A DNA stretch of 64,000 nucleotides from Actinoplanes sp. NBC_00393 (lineage in GTDB: Bacteria > Actinomycetota > Actinomycetes > Mycobacteriales > Micromonosporaceae), in contig NZ_CP107942.1 of NCBI RefSeq assembly GCF_036053395.1, forward strand, positions 2,260,501 through 2,324,500. The letters run 5' to 3'. The stretch's first letter is position 1, and the number at the start of each line of letters is the position of its first letter. The position numbers were made by a program, and so were the translations under genes. Below, piece after piece: positions 16,665 to 25,262 of this stretch. The notes beneath the pieces were generated by a model. It saw nothing but the letters and a program-made list of their open reading frames with translations, ran no database searches and was not told where the DNA came from.

Positions 16665-17872
16665 CTGTCCTCCTGACTCAACGCGATCCCCAAGGCTTGC
16701 GGTGTGACATAACCGTGATCGATGAGCCGGCCGTCCGCCAGCTCCGCCTCCAACTGGCCCGGTCCCCATCCGAAGTAGCCGACGAACAGGCGCAGCTGCA
16801 CCCCACTGGCCCGGGCATGCCGCGGATTCGCCACCAGATCGAGCACCCCGACCCGGCCGGCGACGGGCCGGAAATCCGGGGGAGCGGTGCCGTCCTCGGC
16901 GACCACTGCCAGCCCGATCGCCTCCTGCCGGGCCAGCGGGCCGCCGTCGAACAGCACCCGCGGCTCGGTCGCGATCTCCGCCCACTCGGCGAGGAACCGG
17001 TGGACCGGGCGATCGGTGGGCGCGTCGACGCGTACGGCCACCGCGCCGACGTCCGGCTGGTGCTCCAGGACCAACAGCCAAGCGGTCCGCTCCGGATCGA
17101 TCGAGCCGTCGGTGCTGGCCAGCAGATGGCCGATCAGGCCGAAGCCGGCCCGGTGCGCCGCGTTGCGGACCAGAAGCACACCGGAGTTGTGCTCGCGCAG
17201 CTCAGGCAACGGCAGGTTCCGCGCGGCCAGGGCGCCGCGCACGACACGCCAGAGGGTACGCAGATCGAGCGGGTCGGGCCCGTCCGGCAGCCCCGCCCGG
17301 ATCGTCCGGATCAGCTCCCCGGTGAAGGCGGTGTGCACCTCGTCCGCCGGTGCGAACGCCACCCCGGTACGGGACGTGGCAGCGAACACCGCCGCCTGAT
17401 CGATCCGCAGTTCCACCCCGTCGCCGCCGGCCATGATCTCCAGCGCCCGCGCGGCGTAGCAGCAGTCGAGGATGACGACGCGGCGCGCGGCGGCGCTGTC
17501 CCGGACCCGCCTGCGCAGCAGGGAGTACGCGAACGAGGTGGTACTGAGCAGCGATCTCTCGGTGGTCCGCAGAGCGAGCTGGAGCGTGCCGTCGTCGTCC
17601 AGGATGCCGTGACCGGCGAAGTACACCAGCAGTTGCCCGTCGTGGCCGACCTCCATGGCGGCGTCCCGCAGGGCGCTGTCGACCTCGCTGGGCTGGGCCG
17701 GGTTCAGCAGGACACGGCAGCGTTCGTCCGGCAGACCCCAGTAGACGGTGTCGGTGAGGATCGCACGCAGATCGACGAGGTTCTGCTCGACGGCCGGCAG
17801 CTTGTTCAGGGCCTTGGCGTCGTATTCCGCGGTGCCGATCAGAACGGCGTACGACTGATTCGGATCCGGCAT
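16661..17872 (-). CDS. caspase-like peptidase (C14) fused to a YqgE/AlgH domain
   Basis: 403 residues from ATG 17872; another ATG at 17902 is possible. Residues 5-240 form a caspase-like domain: YAVLIGTAEYD start, catalytic His in YFAGHG (H88), catalytic Cys in VVILDCCYAA (C137/C138), and AVFAATS strand. Residues 245-403 are a YqgE/AlgH domain with GHLLAST, RTAWLLVLEHQPDVGAVAVRVD, LFDGGPL and the hallmark LRLFVGYFGWGPGQLEAEL. Caspase-like peptidases in bacteria act in conflict and programmed-death systems; YqgE is an old domain of unknown biochemical role. The gene is divergent from a NUDIX gene and overlaps the SIR2-like gene by 4 bp. The YqgE part may sense or position the protease; this is inference. 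Confidence 0.9.
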   Translation of the reverse strand: MPDPNQSYAVLIGTAEYDAKALNKLPAVEQNLVDLRAILTDTVYWGLPDERCRVLLNPAQPSEVDSALRDAAMEVGHDGQLLVYFAGHGILDDDGTLQLALRTTERSLLSTTSFAYSLLRRRVRDSAAARRVVILDCCYAARALEIMAGGDGVELRIDQAAVFAATSRTGVAFAPADEVHTAFTGELIRTIRAGLPDGPDPLDLRTLWRVVRGALAARNLPLPELREHNSGVLLVRNAAHRAGFGLIGHLLASTDGSIDPERTAWLLVLEHQPDVGAVAVRVDAPTDRPVHRFLAEWAEIATEPRVLFDGGPLARQEAIGLAVVAEDGTAPPDFRPVAGRVGVLDLVANPRHARASGVQLRLFVGYFGWGPGQLEAELADGRLIDHGYVTPQALGIALSQEDR

Positions 17873-17947
17873 GGACGGACGGGTCGCGCGGGGGCCCACC
17901 ATGCCGTCAGCGTAGGCGACCGCCGCCCTGCCGTATTCTCGGCGGGC

Positions 17948-18400
17948 GTGACTGATCAACCGGTGCACCCGGTGGACGTGCTGCTCCTGCTCACCCGCGG
18001 CGATCAGGTCCTGTTGGCGTTGCGAGCCGACACCGGGTACGCCGACGGGCAGTGGAATCTGCCGTCCGGAAAGCTGGAACGCGGCGAGGACGCCCTGACC
18101 GGCCTGGTCCGCGAGGCTCGGGAGGAGATCGGGGTACGGCTGGAGCCCGCGGAATTGCGTATGGCGACCACGGTGCACCGGCTCAACAACTCCGGCATCG
18201 GCCGGCTCGGGCTGGCGTTCACGGTCGAGCACGAGCCGACCCGGCACGGCGAACCGGTCAACGCCGAGCCGCACAAGTGCGCCGCGATCGCCTGGTTCCC
18301 GGCGGACGCGCTGCCGCCGAACACGTACCCGTCATCGGCGGTCTGCGTGCAGGCCTTCCGCGCCGGCGACCCCTTCGTCCTGAGCGGGTGGACCCGATGA
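17948..18400 (+). CDS. NUDIX hydrolase
   Basis: A 150-residue protein with a complete Nudix box: GKLERGEDALTGLVREAREEIGV matches GX5EX7REUXEEXGU (roughly residues 43-65). Family members hydrolyse nucleoside diphosphates linked to another moiety, e.g. damaged nucleotides or NAD-like compounds. GTG start; the TGA overlaps the ATG of a small downstream gene. It diverges from the caspase-YqgE gene across only 75 bp and may share its regulation; whether it functions with that cluster is unknown. Confidence 0.9.
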   Translation: MTDQPVHPVDVLLLLTRGDQVLLALRADTGYADGQWNLPSGKLERGEDALTGLVREAREEIGVRLEPAELRMATTVHRLNNSGIGRLGLAFTVEHEPTRHGEPVNAEPHKCAAIAWFPADALPPNTYPSSAVCVQAFRAGDPFVLSGWTR

Positions 18401-18547
18401 CCGACCTTCCGGCGGACGCCTTGCAGTTGCTCACCGGTTCCGGTGTTCCGGATGAGATCGAGGGGATGTGCCTTCCGGACCGGCGAGGCCTGGTGGGCGT
18501 ACGTCTACGAGGAAGTCTCGGACGGCGTCCGCCTGCCGGGGGAGTAA
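18397..18547 (+). pseudogene. small hypothetical gene with a probable frameshift
   Basis: ATG 18397 overlaps the NUDIX stop (ATGA). The frame gives MTDLPADALQLLTGSGVPDE, then after about 18471 turns into Arg/Gly-rich sequence. Shifting frame there restores a plausible acidic C-terminus (TGEAWWAYVYEEVSDGVRLP) ending at TAA 18545-18547. The original protein would have been about 50 residues. Either a true frameshift or a sequence error; an independent ORF from ATG 18452 in the second frame is also possible. Confidence 0.4.
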
Positions 18548-18618
18548 TCCCCACTTGATCCACCGGCTCGCGATCATCGCGATAGCGTCCCTTTTGAGCC
18601 TATTTAAGGGGGAAACGC

Positions 18619-19617
18619 ATGCGTGGCACGGGTTGGCCGGTGGCCGGAGCGATCGGGGCGGTTCTGCTGTCCGGTGTGCTCACCGCGGACAGACCCGCAC
18701 CAGCGCCGGCGCCGGCCAGGACCACTCCGGTGGTGGACGTGGTGGCCCGGCTCGAACCGTCCGTGGTCACCATCCACACCGCTACCGGCGGGCAGGGCAG
18801 CGGTGTCGTCTACCGCGCCGACGGGGTGATCGTCACCAACGAGCACGTGGTCGGCGGCGCCAAGAGCGTCACCGTGTCGTTCGCCGACGGAACCCGCACC
18901 GCCGGCCAGGTCACCGGCATCGACAAGATCACCGACCTGGCCGTGGTCAAGGTGCAGCGGACCGGGTTGCCGGCTGTCACGGTACGCCCGGACCTGCCCC
19001 GCGAAGGCGAGACCGCGATGGCGATCGGCAGCCCGCTCGGCTTCGAGAACACCGTGACGCTGGGCATCATCTCCGGCCTCGGACGGCAGATTCCGGCCAC
19101 CACCGCCGGAGGCCGCCCGATGGTGGAACTCATCCAGACCGACGCGGCGATCTCACCCGGCAACTCCGGTGGCGCGCTGATCGACCGGTGGGGCCGGCTG
19201 GTCGGGATCAACGAGGCCTACATCCCGCCGACGGCCGGTGCGGTGTCCTTGGGCTTCGCCATCCCGGCGAGCACCGTGGTCGACGTGACCGAACAGCTGC
19301 TGGCGAAGGGGTCGGTGGCGCACCCGTACCTCGGGGTCTCGGCCAACTCGCTCACCGCGCCGGTCGCGCAGGCGCTCGGCATGAAGGTCAGCTCCGGGGC
19401 ACTGATCCGCCAGCTGGAGCAGGGCGGACCCCTGGCCGCCGCGGGCGCCCAGGCCGGCGACGTGATCGTCCGGTTCGGAGAGCGGCCGGTGACCGGCGCC
19501 GGCGATCTCAACGTCGTCATGCGCGCCATGCACCCGGGCAACACCGTGAGCGTCGTGGTCAACCGTGCCGGCGTGGTGCACACACTGCAGGTGAAGCTGG
19601 GCACGCTCAGCAAGTAA
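18619..19617 (+). CDS. HtrA/DegP-like trypsin-type serine protease with PDZ domain
   Basis: A 332-residue S1C protease. An N-terminal hydrophobic segment (WPVAGAIGAVLLSGVLTA) serves as signal or anchor, followed by a Pro/Ala linker. Catalytic triad: His in VTNEHVV, Asp in KITDLAVVKV, Ser in SPGNSGGAL. The last ~90 residues form a PDZ domain (YLGVSANSL, GGPLAAAGAQAGDVIVRFGERPV). These enzymes degrade or refold misfolded envelope proteins. The start is well supported by AAGGGGGAAACGC before the ATG and a TATTTAA box just upstream. It is followed 20 bp later by a LuxR-type ATPase. Confidence 0.92.
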   Translation: MRGTGWPVAGAIGAVLLSGVLTADRPAPAPAPARTTPVVDVVARLEPSVVTIHTATGGQGSGVVYRADGVIVTNEHVVGGAKSVTVSFADGTRTAGQVTGIDKITDLAVVKVQRTGLPAVTVRPDLPREGETAMAIGSPLGFENTVTLGIISGLGRQIPATTAGGRPMVELIQTDAAISPGNSGGALIDRWGRLVGINEAYIPPTAGAVSLGFAIPASTVVDVTEQLLAKGSVAHPYLGVSANSLTAPVAQALGMKVSSGALIRQLEQGGPLAAAGAQAGDVIVRFGERPVTGAGDLNVVMRAMHPGNTVSVVVNRAGVVHTLQVKLGTLSK

Positions 19618-19637
19618 CGCCGGCGGATAATGGCCGC

Positions 19638-22532
19638 ATGCGCCAGGTGCTCTGCCCCGTGCTGGTCGGCCGGGAGCAGGAGATCCAGGTCCTGCTCGAC
19701 GGCCTCGACCGGGTGGCCGGCGGGCACGGCGGCGTGGTGTTCCTGGCCGGGGAAGCCGGGGTGGGCAAATCCCGGCTGCTGCGTGAGCTGTCGCGTCGGG
19801 CGGGCGAGCACGGCCGGACCGTCCTGACCGGCCGGGCCGTCGCCGGTGGGGTGCCGGTCGCGTTCCGGCCGCTCGCCGAGGCCGTCCTGGGTGGGCTGCG
19901 GGGAAGCGGAGAGCCGGATCTGCCCGAGGTGCGGCCGTTCCAGGCCGCACTCGGCCGGCTCGTTCCGCAGTGGCGCACACCGGAGCCGGTCGCCGAATCG
20001 CCGCTGGTTCTCGGCGAGGGCTTGGTGCGGCTGCTCCACGGGCTTGGAGCGCGAGGCGCGGGAGGCGCGCGAGGCGCGCGCGGCGCGGGAGGCGCGGGAG
20101 GCCCGCGCGACGCGCGAGGCTGTGTTCTGTGCCTGGAGGATCTGCACTGGGCCGACCAGGAATCCCTGACCGTCCTGGAGTATCTGGCCGACAACGTGGC
20201 CGGCGAGGGCATTCTCGTGGTCGGCACGCTGCGCGCCGATGAGGACAGTCCGGGCCGCGCCCTGGTGCGCACACTGGTCGACCGCCGGGCGGCCCGGCTG
20301 GTCGAAGTGACACGCCTGGACGGCGACGCAACCCTGCGGCTGGCACGAGCCTGCCTCGGAGCGACGACGCTGCCGGCGCCGGTCGAGGCGTTCCTCACCG
20401 ACTCCGCCGACGGCCTGCCGTTTCTCATCGAGGAGCTGCTCGCCGGACTGGTCGGCGCCGGCGCGCTGGTGGAGCAGGACGGCCACTGGTCAATGACCGG
20501 CCCGCTCGGCGGCCGGGTGCCGCCGACCTTCGCCGACGCAGTGGCCCGGCGGATGGATACGGTCGATGGGCGTACCCGTGCGGTGCTGCATGCCGCTGCC
20601 GTGCTCGGCCGGCGCTTCGACTGGAAGCTGCTGCCGGCCGTGACCGATGAGGATCAGCGTCTGGTGTCTGCCGCGCTGCGGCAGGCGGTGAGCGCGCAGC
20701 TGCTCACCGCGCGCCCGGACGGCTTCCAGTTCCGGCATGCGCTGACCAGGGACGCGGTCCTCGCCGGGCTGGCCGCGCCGGAGCGGGCAAGAATAGCCGC
20801 GCGGGCGCTGACCGTTGTCGAACAGCTGGATCCCGCGCTGGCCGCCGACCTGGCGGAACTCGCCGGTGACCGCGGGCGGGCCGCGGAACTGCTGCTCACC
20901 GTGGGCCGCCGGGCGACCGAAGCAGGCGCCCTGGCCACCGCGGAGACGACGTTGCGCCGGGCCCGGGAACTGGCGTCCGACGAGCTGCGGATCGCCGTAC
21001 CCGTTGATGATGCGCTGATCGACGTGCTGGCGCTCTCCGGCCAGGTGGACCGGGCCGTCGACCTCGGTGGCCGGCTGCTGGGCCGGCTGGACCTGGCCGA
21101 GCGGCTGCCGGCCGGCGGCGCCGAGCTGCATCTGCGGCTGGCGCGCGCCGCGCTGACGGCCGGCCGGTGGCGGACGGCGGCCGGGCACATCGACGCCGGC
21201 CGGCCGCGGCCCGGCCTCGCCGACGTCCTGGATGCGCAGGTCGCGCTGGGGGAGGGACGCCTGGAGCAGGCGGCGCGACTGGCCGCTACCGCCCTTGACG
21301 AGGCCGAGCACGCCGGTCTGCCCGCGGTGGCCTGCGAGGCTCTGGAGGTCGCCGGCCGGGTCGCCCGGCAACGTGACCTCGACGCCGCAGAGAAGGCGTT
21401 CACGACGGGCCTCGCCGTGGCCACCGCCCACGGCCTGGAGCTCTGGCGGCTGCGTGCCCTGCACGAGCTCGGCACCGTCGACCAGTTGCGCACCGAGAGC
21501 GTGGACCGCCTGCGGCAGGCCCGCGACCTCGCCATCGACGTGGGGGCGCTCGCCCTGGTCGCCACCCTGGACCTGCAGATCGCCGCCGGACTGCTCAAAC
21601 AGTTCCGGCCTCGGGAGGGCGAAGCTGCTGCCCGCGACAGTGTGGTCGCGTCGCGCCGGCTACGCCTGGCCACCCTGCCGATGGCGCTCGTTCTGGAGGC
21701 CACCGCGTACGCCCAGACCGGCCGATCCGAGCAGATGGCGGACTGCCTCGCCGAGGCGCTGACCCTGGCACCCGACGACCTGGACGTGCAGGGCAGCGCC
21801 TGGGGACACTGCCGAGCCACCGCGTCCCTGCTCGCCGGCGACCGCACCCGGGCGCTGGCCGAGATGGCGACCGGCGCGCACTACCTGCAGCAGTCACCGG
21901 CCACCGTCGCCCCACCTTTCCTCGGCCTGCGCGTGCTGCTGCTGGCGGTGGCCGGCGACGACGACACCGCCTGCCGGGAAGCGGCCCGGCTGCGCGCCTC
22001 GTCCGCGATCCGCCATCGCATCGTGGCCAGCCTGCTCGGCTATGCCGAGGCGGTGCTGCACGGGCGTACCGCACCCGCCGGTGCGCTGTTCCACCGGGCC
22101 GACGCGGAGATGGGGCCGCTGGTCGCCTGGTATCAGCAGTACGCCCGGATGCTGACCGCCGAGGCCGCCCTCACCGACGGCTGGGGCACACCGGTGCCCT
22201 GGCTGCGGGAGGCGGCCGCCTACTTCGCCGCCCGCGCCAACCAGCAGATCGCCGCGGCGTGCCGTGCCCTGCTCCGCCGCGCCGGGGCACCGGTGCCACG
22301 GCCCGGGCCGGCCGACCCGGTCGTGCCCGCTCAGCTGCGGGCGCTGGGCGTCACCCGCCGGGAGTCCGACGTGCTCGCGCTGGTCGCGGAGGGCCTGACC
22401 AACCAGGAGCTCGCGGCTCGGCTGCACCTGTCGCCGCGTACCGTCGAGAAGCACGTGGCCGGCCTGCTCAGCAAGACCGGCTGTCGCCGGCGCACGCAGT
22501 TGGCTGGGTATTTCGCGCGACTGTCCGGGTAG
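19638..22532 (+). CDS. large LuxR-family transcriptional regulator with AAA ATPase domain (LAL/MalT-like)
   Basis: A 964-residue STAND-type regulator. Walker A is GEAGVGKSR (about 38-46), Walker B VLCLEDLHWAD (about 167-178). A winged-helix-like region and a long helical/TPR-like middle follow, ending in a GerE helix-turn-helix (VTRRESDVLALVAEGLTNQELAARLHLSPRTVEKHVAGLL). Between Walker A and B about 25 residues are an Ala/Arg/Gly run encoded by a GGCGCGGGA-like repeat, absent from normal relatives and likely an expansion. Such regulators sense an inducer or protein and activate local operons; the neighbouring VOC/hydrolase/methyltransferase operon is a candidate. Confidence 0.9.
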   Translation: MRQVLCPVLVGREQEIQVLLDGLDRVAGGHGGVVFLAGEAGVGKSRLLRELSRRAGEHGRTVLTGRAVAGGVPVAFRPLAEAVLGGLRGSGEPDLPEVRPFQAALGRLVPQWRTPEPVAESPLVLGEGLVRLLHGLGARGAGGARGARGAGGAGGPRDARGCVLCLEDLHWADQESLTVLEYLADNVAGEGILVVGTLRADEDSPGRALVRTLVDRRAARLVEVTRLDGDATLRLARACLGATTLPAPVEAFLTDSADGLPFLIEELLAGLVGAGALVEQDGHWSMTGPLGGRVPPTFADAVARRMDTVDGRTRAVLHAAAVLGRRFDWKLLPAVTDEDQRLVSAALRQAVSAQLLTARPDGFQFRHALTRDAVLAGLAAPERARIAARALTVVEQLDPALAADLAELAGDRGRAAELLLTVGRRATEAGALATAETTLRRARELASDELRIAVPVDDALIDVLALSGQVDRAVDLGGRLLGRLDLAERLPAGGAELHLRLARAALTAGRWRTAAGHIDAGRPRPGLADVLDAQVALGEGRLEQAARLAATALDEAEHAGLPAVACEALEVAGRVARQRDLDAAEKAFTTGLAVATAHGLELWRLRALHELGTVDQLRTESVDRLRQARDLAIDVGALALVATLDLQIAAGLLKQFRPREGEAAARDSVVASRRLRLATLPMALVLEATAYAQTGRSEQMADCLAEALTLAPDDLDVQGSAWGHCRATASLLAGDRTRALAEMATGAHYLQQSPATVAPPFLGLRVLLLAVAGDDDTACREAARLRASSAIRHRIVASLLGYAEAVLHGRTAPAGALFHRADAEMGPLVAWYQQYARMLTAEAALTDGWGTPVPWLREAAAYFAARANQQIAAACRALLRRAGAPVPRPGPADPVVPAQLRALGVTRRESDVLALVAEGLTNQELAARLHLSPRTVEKHVAGLLSKTGCRRRTQLAGYFARLSG
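20045..20122 (+). repeat. GC-rich short tandem repeat inside the LuxR ATPase gene
   Basis: About 78 bp made of near-identical 9-bp steps of the type GGCGCGGGA/GGCGCGCGA, encoding GARGAGGARGARGAGGAGG. It sits between Walker A and Walker B and keeps the frame. The region looks like a slippage-prone expansion. Confidence 0.8.
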
Positions 22533-22599
22533 TTCCGCACGCCGGGTTCGGGTAGTCCTCCCGACGCGCGTGCGGCCGGCGGAAGGCCACGCTCGGGAC

Positions 22600-23019
22600 A
22601 TGTTTCCCGCGACCGTTCATCACATCGCCCTGACCGTTACTGATCTGTCCGCCAGCCGCGCCTGGTACCAGCGGCTGCTGGGCGCCGGCCCCACCCTCGA
22701 CGAGGACGTCGCCGCTCTGCCCGGTCATCACGACGGCTTCCACCACACCCTGTTCGTGCTTCCCGGCGGCACTGTCCTCGCCCTGCACGCCCACAAGCAC
22801 ACCGAGCCCGCGGACCGTTTCGATGAGCGGCGCCCCGGCCTCGACCACCTCGGCTTCACCTGCGCCGACCGCGCCGAGCTCGAACGCCTGCGCGCCCGGC
22901 TCGACGAACTCGGCATCGCGCACGGCGGCATCGCCGACGACGAACTCGGCCACGGCCTCGCCTTCCGCGATCCCGACAACACCGCCCTGGAGTTCTGGGC
23001 GCCGCGGAGCCCGTCATGA
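22600..23019 (+). CDS. VOC-family (glyoxalase/bleomycin-resistance-like) protein
   Basis: A 139-residue vicinal-oxygen-chelate fold protein: HHIALTVTDLSASRAWYQRLLG at the start and LDHLGFTCADRAELERLRARL with LAFRDPDNTALEFWAP at the end, giving the two beta-alpha-beta-beta-beta modules. Metal-ligand candidates are the first His and the final Glu of LEFW. Role could be dioxygenase, glyoxalase or antibiotic sequestration. ATG start chosen after GGGACA. Its TGA overlaps the next gene's ATG. Confidence 0.88.
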   Translation: MFPATVHHIALTVTDLSASRAWYQRLLGAGPTLDEDVAALPGHHDGFHHTLFVLPGGTVLALHAHKHTEPADRFDERRPGLDHLGFTCADRAELERLRARLDELGIAHGGIADDELGHGLAFRDPDNTALEFWAPRSPS

Positions 23020-24080
23020 ACGAGATGTTGCAGCGGGTGGTCTCCAGCGGCGCGGCGCCGCACATCGCCGGCATGGCCGCCGACCGCGGCGGCGTCATCT
23101 ACGAGGGCGCCGCCGGTCCGGTCACCGTGGACAGCGTCTTCCGCATCGCATCGATGACCAAGATGATCTGTACGGTGGCCGCGCTCCAGCTGCGCGACAG
23201 CGGCGACCTGGACTTCAGTGCGCCGGTCGAGGCCTACTGCGGCGACTTCGCCTCGGTCCAGGTCCTTGAGAACAACCATTTGCGTACGCCGAACAGCCGC
23301 GCCACCGTGCATCAGCTCGTCACCCACACCTCCGGCCTGTCCTACGGATTCTGGAACGCCGCTCTCGCCGGCTGGGACGACGACCTGTTCACCGCCCCGA
23401 TGGTCGCCGACCCCGGCACCACCTTCGAGTACGGCATCAGCACCGACTGGCTCGGCCGGGTGATCGAGGCGGTCAGCGGCCAGTCCCTCGACAAGCACCT
23501 GGCCGAACACATCCTGACCCCGCTCGGCATGGACTCCACCACCTTCGTCCTCGACGAGGAGCAGCGGGCCCGGTGCGTGCCGGTCCACGTCAAGAACGAC
23601 GACGGGACCTGGTCCGCCACCGACTTCGACTGGGATCAGCAGCCGGGCCGGTTCGCCGGCGGCCACGGCCTGTACTCCACACCCCGCGACTACCTGCGAT
23701 TCCAGCGGATGCTGCTCGGCGGCGGCACCCCGATCCTGGACCCGGCGACAGTGCGGGAGGCGTTCCGCAACCAGATCGGCGACCTGTGGTTCCCGGCCAC
23801 CATCCGGACCGCCGACCCGGCGTGGAGCTGCGACTTCCGGCCCGGCTCCGGCATGAAGTGGGGCTGGGGCCTGCTCCTGAACACCATCGGACAGCCCGGC
23901 ATGCGCAGCGCCGGCAGCGGCGGCTGGGCCGGAGCGTTCAACACCTTCTTCTGGATCGATCCCGCCGCCGGGATCACCGGCGCCCTCTACATGCAGACGC
24001 TGCCCTTCCTCTCGCCCGACGCGCTGCGCGTCTACGCCGACTTCGAACGGGCCGTCTACGCCCGGAAGGGAGATCGATGA
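23016..24080 (+). CDS. serine hydrolase of the beta-lactamase class C / penicillin-binding family
   Basis: A 354-residue protein with the SxxK nucleophile motif in RIASMTKMICTVAAL (about 44-47), followed by VHQLVTHTSGLSYGF, FEYGISTDWLGRVIEAVSG and GGHGLYSTPRDYLRFQRMLL. These are typical of esterase-like members of the class C beta-lactamase fold. No signal peptide is seen, so it is probably cytoplasmic and acts on an ester or amide of a small molecule. Overlaps both neighbours by 4 bp (ATGA) in a three-gene operon. Confidence 0.9.
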   Translation: MNEMLQRVVSSGAAPHIAGMAADRGGVIYEGAAGPVTVDSVFRIASMTKMICTVAALQLRDSGDLDFSAPVEAYCGDFASVQVLENNHLRTPNSRATVHQLVTHTSGLSYGFWNAALAGWDDDLFTAPMVADPGTTFEYGISTDWLGRVIEAVSGQSLDKHLAEHILTPLGMDSTTFVLDEEQRARCVPVHVKNDDGTWSATDFDWDQQPGRFAGGHGLYSTPRDYLRFQRMLLGGGTPILDPATVREAFRNQIGDLWFPATIRTADPAWSCDFRPGSGMKWGWGLLLNTIGQPGMRSAGSGGWAGAFNTFFWIDPAAGITGALYMQTLPFLSPDALRVYADFERAVYARKGDR

Positions 24081-24832
24081 TGGGCACGCTGTGGGACGCC
24101 GCGCCGTGGGACTTCGCCGAGGTGTGCGAGCCGTTCACCCGGCCGCTGTACGAGGCCGCGCTCGCCGCGGCGGAACCACTCGCCGGCCGGCGGCTGCTGG
24201 ACGTGGGATGCGGCGCCGGGGGAGCGCTGGCGCTGGCGGCCGGGTACGGCGCCGAGGTCACCGGCCTGGACGCGTCCGAGCCGATGCTCGCGGTGGCCCG
24301 CGAGCGCCTGCCGGCCGCCGACCTGCACGTCGGCGACCTGCAGGACCTGCCGTTCGGCGACGGCGTCTTCGCCGTGGTGACCGCGTTCAACGCGGTGCAG
24401 TACGCCGCCGACCCGGCCGCCGCGGTCGCCGAACTGGCCCGGGTGACCGGTCCGGGCGGCCTCGTCGTGATCGGCGTCTGGGCCGGGCCTGAACGCTGCG
24501 AGACCGAGGCCCTGTTCCAGCGCATCCGCGCGCTGGTTTCGGCCGCCGGCGACCCGCTGGCGCTGTCGGCTGCCGGCGTGGTGGAGCAGTTGCTGGTCAC
24601 GGCCGGGCTGACCGTGACCGGCTTCGGCGAAGTGCCGTGCCCGTTCACCTACCCCGACCTGGAGACCGGGTGGCGCGGCCAGTCGTCGATCGGCCCGCTG
24701 CGCCGGGCGATCGATGTCGCCGGCGAGAGCGCCGTCCGGGAGGTCTTCGCCGAGGTCCTCGCAGGTCATCGACAGCCGGACGGCAGCTACCGCCAGGACA
24801 ACGTGTTCCGTTACGTCAGTGCCAGTCGCTGA
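24077..24832 (+). CDS. class I SAM-dependent methyltransferase
   Basis: A 251-residue methyltransferase. SAM-binding motif I is LLDVGCGAGGAL (about 40-51), motif II acidic strand VTGLDASEPML, then GDLQDLPFGDGVFAVVTAFNAVQYAADP and GGLVVIGVW. Substrate unknown. Last gene of the VOC/serine hydrolase/methyltransferase operon, with ATGA coupling. It converges with the SRPBCC gene with a 17-bp overlap. Confidence 0.9.
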   Translation: MMGTLWDAAPWDFAEVCEPFTRPLYEAALAAAEPLAGRRLLDVGCGAGGALALAAGYGAEVTGLDASEPMLAVARERLPAADLHVGDLQDLPFGDGVFAVVTAFNAVQYAADPAAAVAELARVTGPGGLVVIGVWAGPERCETEALFQRIRALVSAAGDPLALSAAGVVEQLLVTAGLTVTGFGEVPCPFTYPDLETGWRGQSSIGPLRRAIDVAGESAVREVFAEVLAGHRQPDGSYRQDNVFRYVSASR

Positions 24833-25262
24833 TCTGTACGTCCCGTGGGGCCGGCGCGCCGTCGCCGGTCTCCACCAGCGACTTGAGACTCAGCAGGTAG
24901 GACGCCCACTTCGTGCTGCAGTGATGCATGAACTCGACCGGCTCGGCCCAGCCCCGGTGCTGGAACAGTACGATCGTCCAGTCGCCGTCCTGGCGCAGCT
25001 GCCAGTCGATCGTCGTGCCGATCCACTCCTCCGGGCCGTCGACCACCCGCCAGCTGACCTTCTCGCCGGGTTTGGCCTCCAGAACCTCCATGTCGAAGCC
25101 GCCGACCGGCGGGAACCGGAACTGCAGGACGCCACCGACGTCCGCGTTGCCCTTCGTGTCGTCGGTCCACCAGCCGGCCAGGCCGTCGACCGTGGTGAGT
25201 GCCTCGTACACCTTCTCCGGCGCCGGGGTCCGCATCCCGACGCGGTGCAGAATGTCCGCCAT
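24816..25262 (-). CDS. SRPBCC (AHSA1/START-like) domain protein
   Basis: A 148-residue protein of the AHSA1-like SRPBCC fold: PEKVYEALTTVDGLAGWWTDD, VGGVLQFRF, WRVVDGPEEWIGTTIDWQL and HRGWAEPVEFMHHCSTKWASYLLSL. These proteins bind hydrophobic ligands and commonly pair with a short ArsR regulator, as here. Third gene of the SRPBCC-ArsR-SRPBCC operon; start overlaps the ArsR stop by 1 bp (TGATG). Confidence 0.9.
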   Translation of the reverse strand: MADILHRVGMRTPAPEKVYEALTTVDGLAGWWTDDTKGNADVGGVLQFRFPPVGGFDMEVLEAKPGEKVSWRVVDGPEEWIGTTIDWQLRQDGDWTIVLFQHRGWAEPVEFMHHCSTKWASYLLSLKSLVETGDGAPAPRDVQISDWH

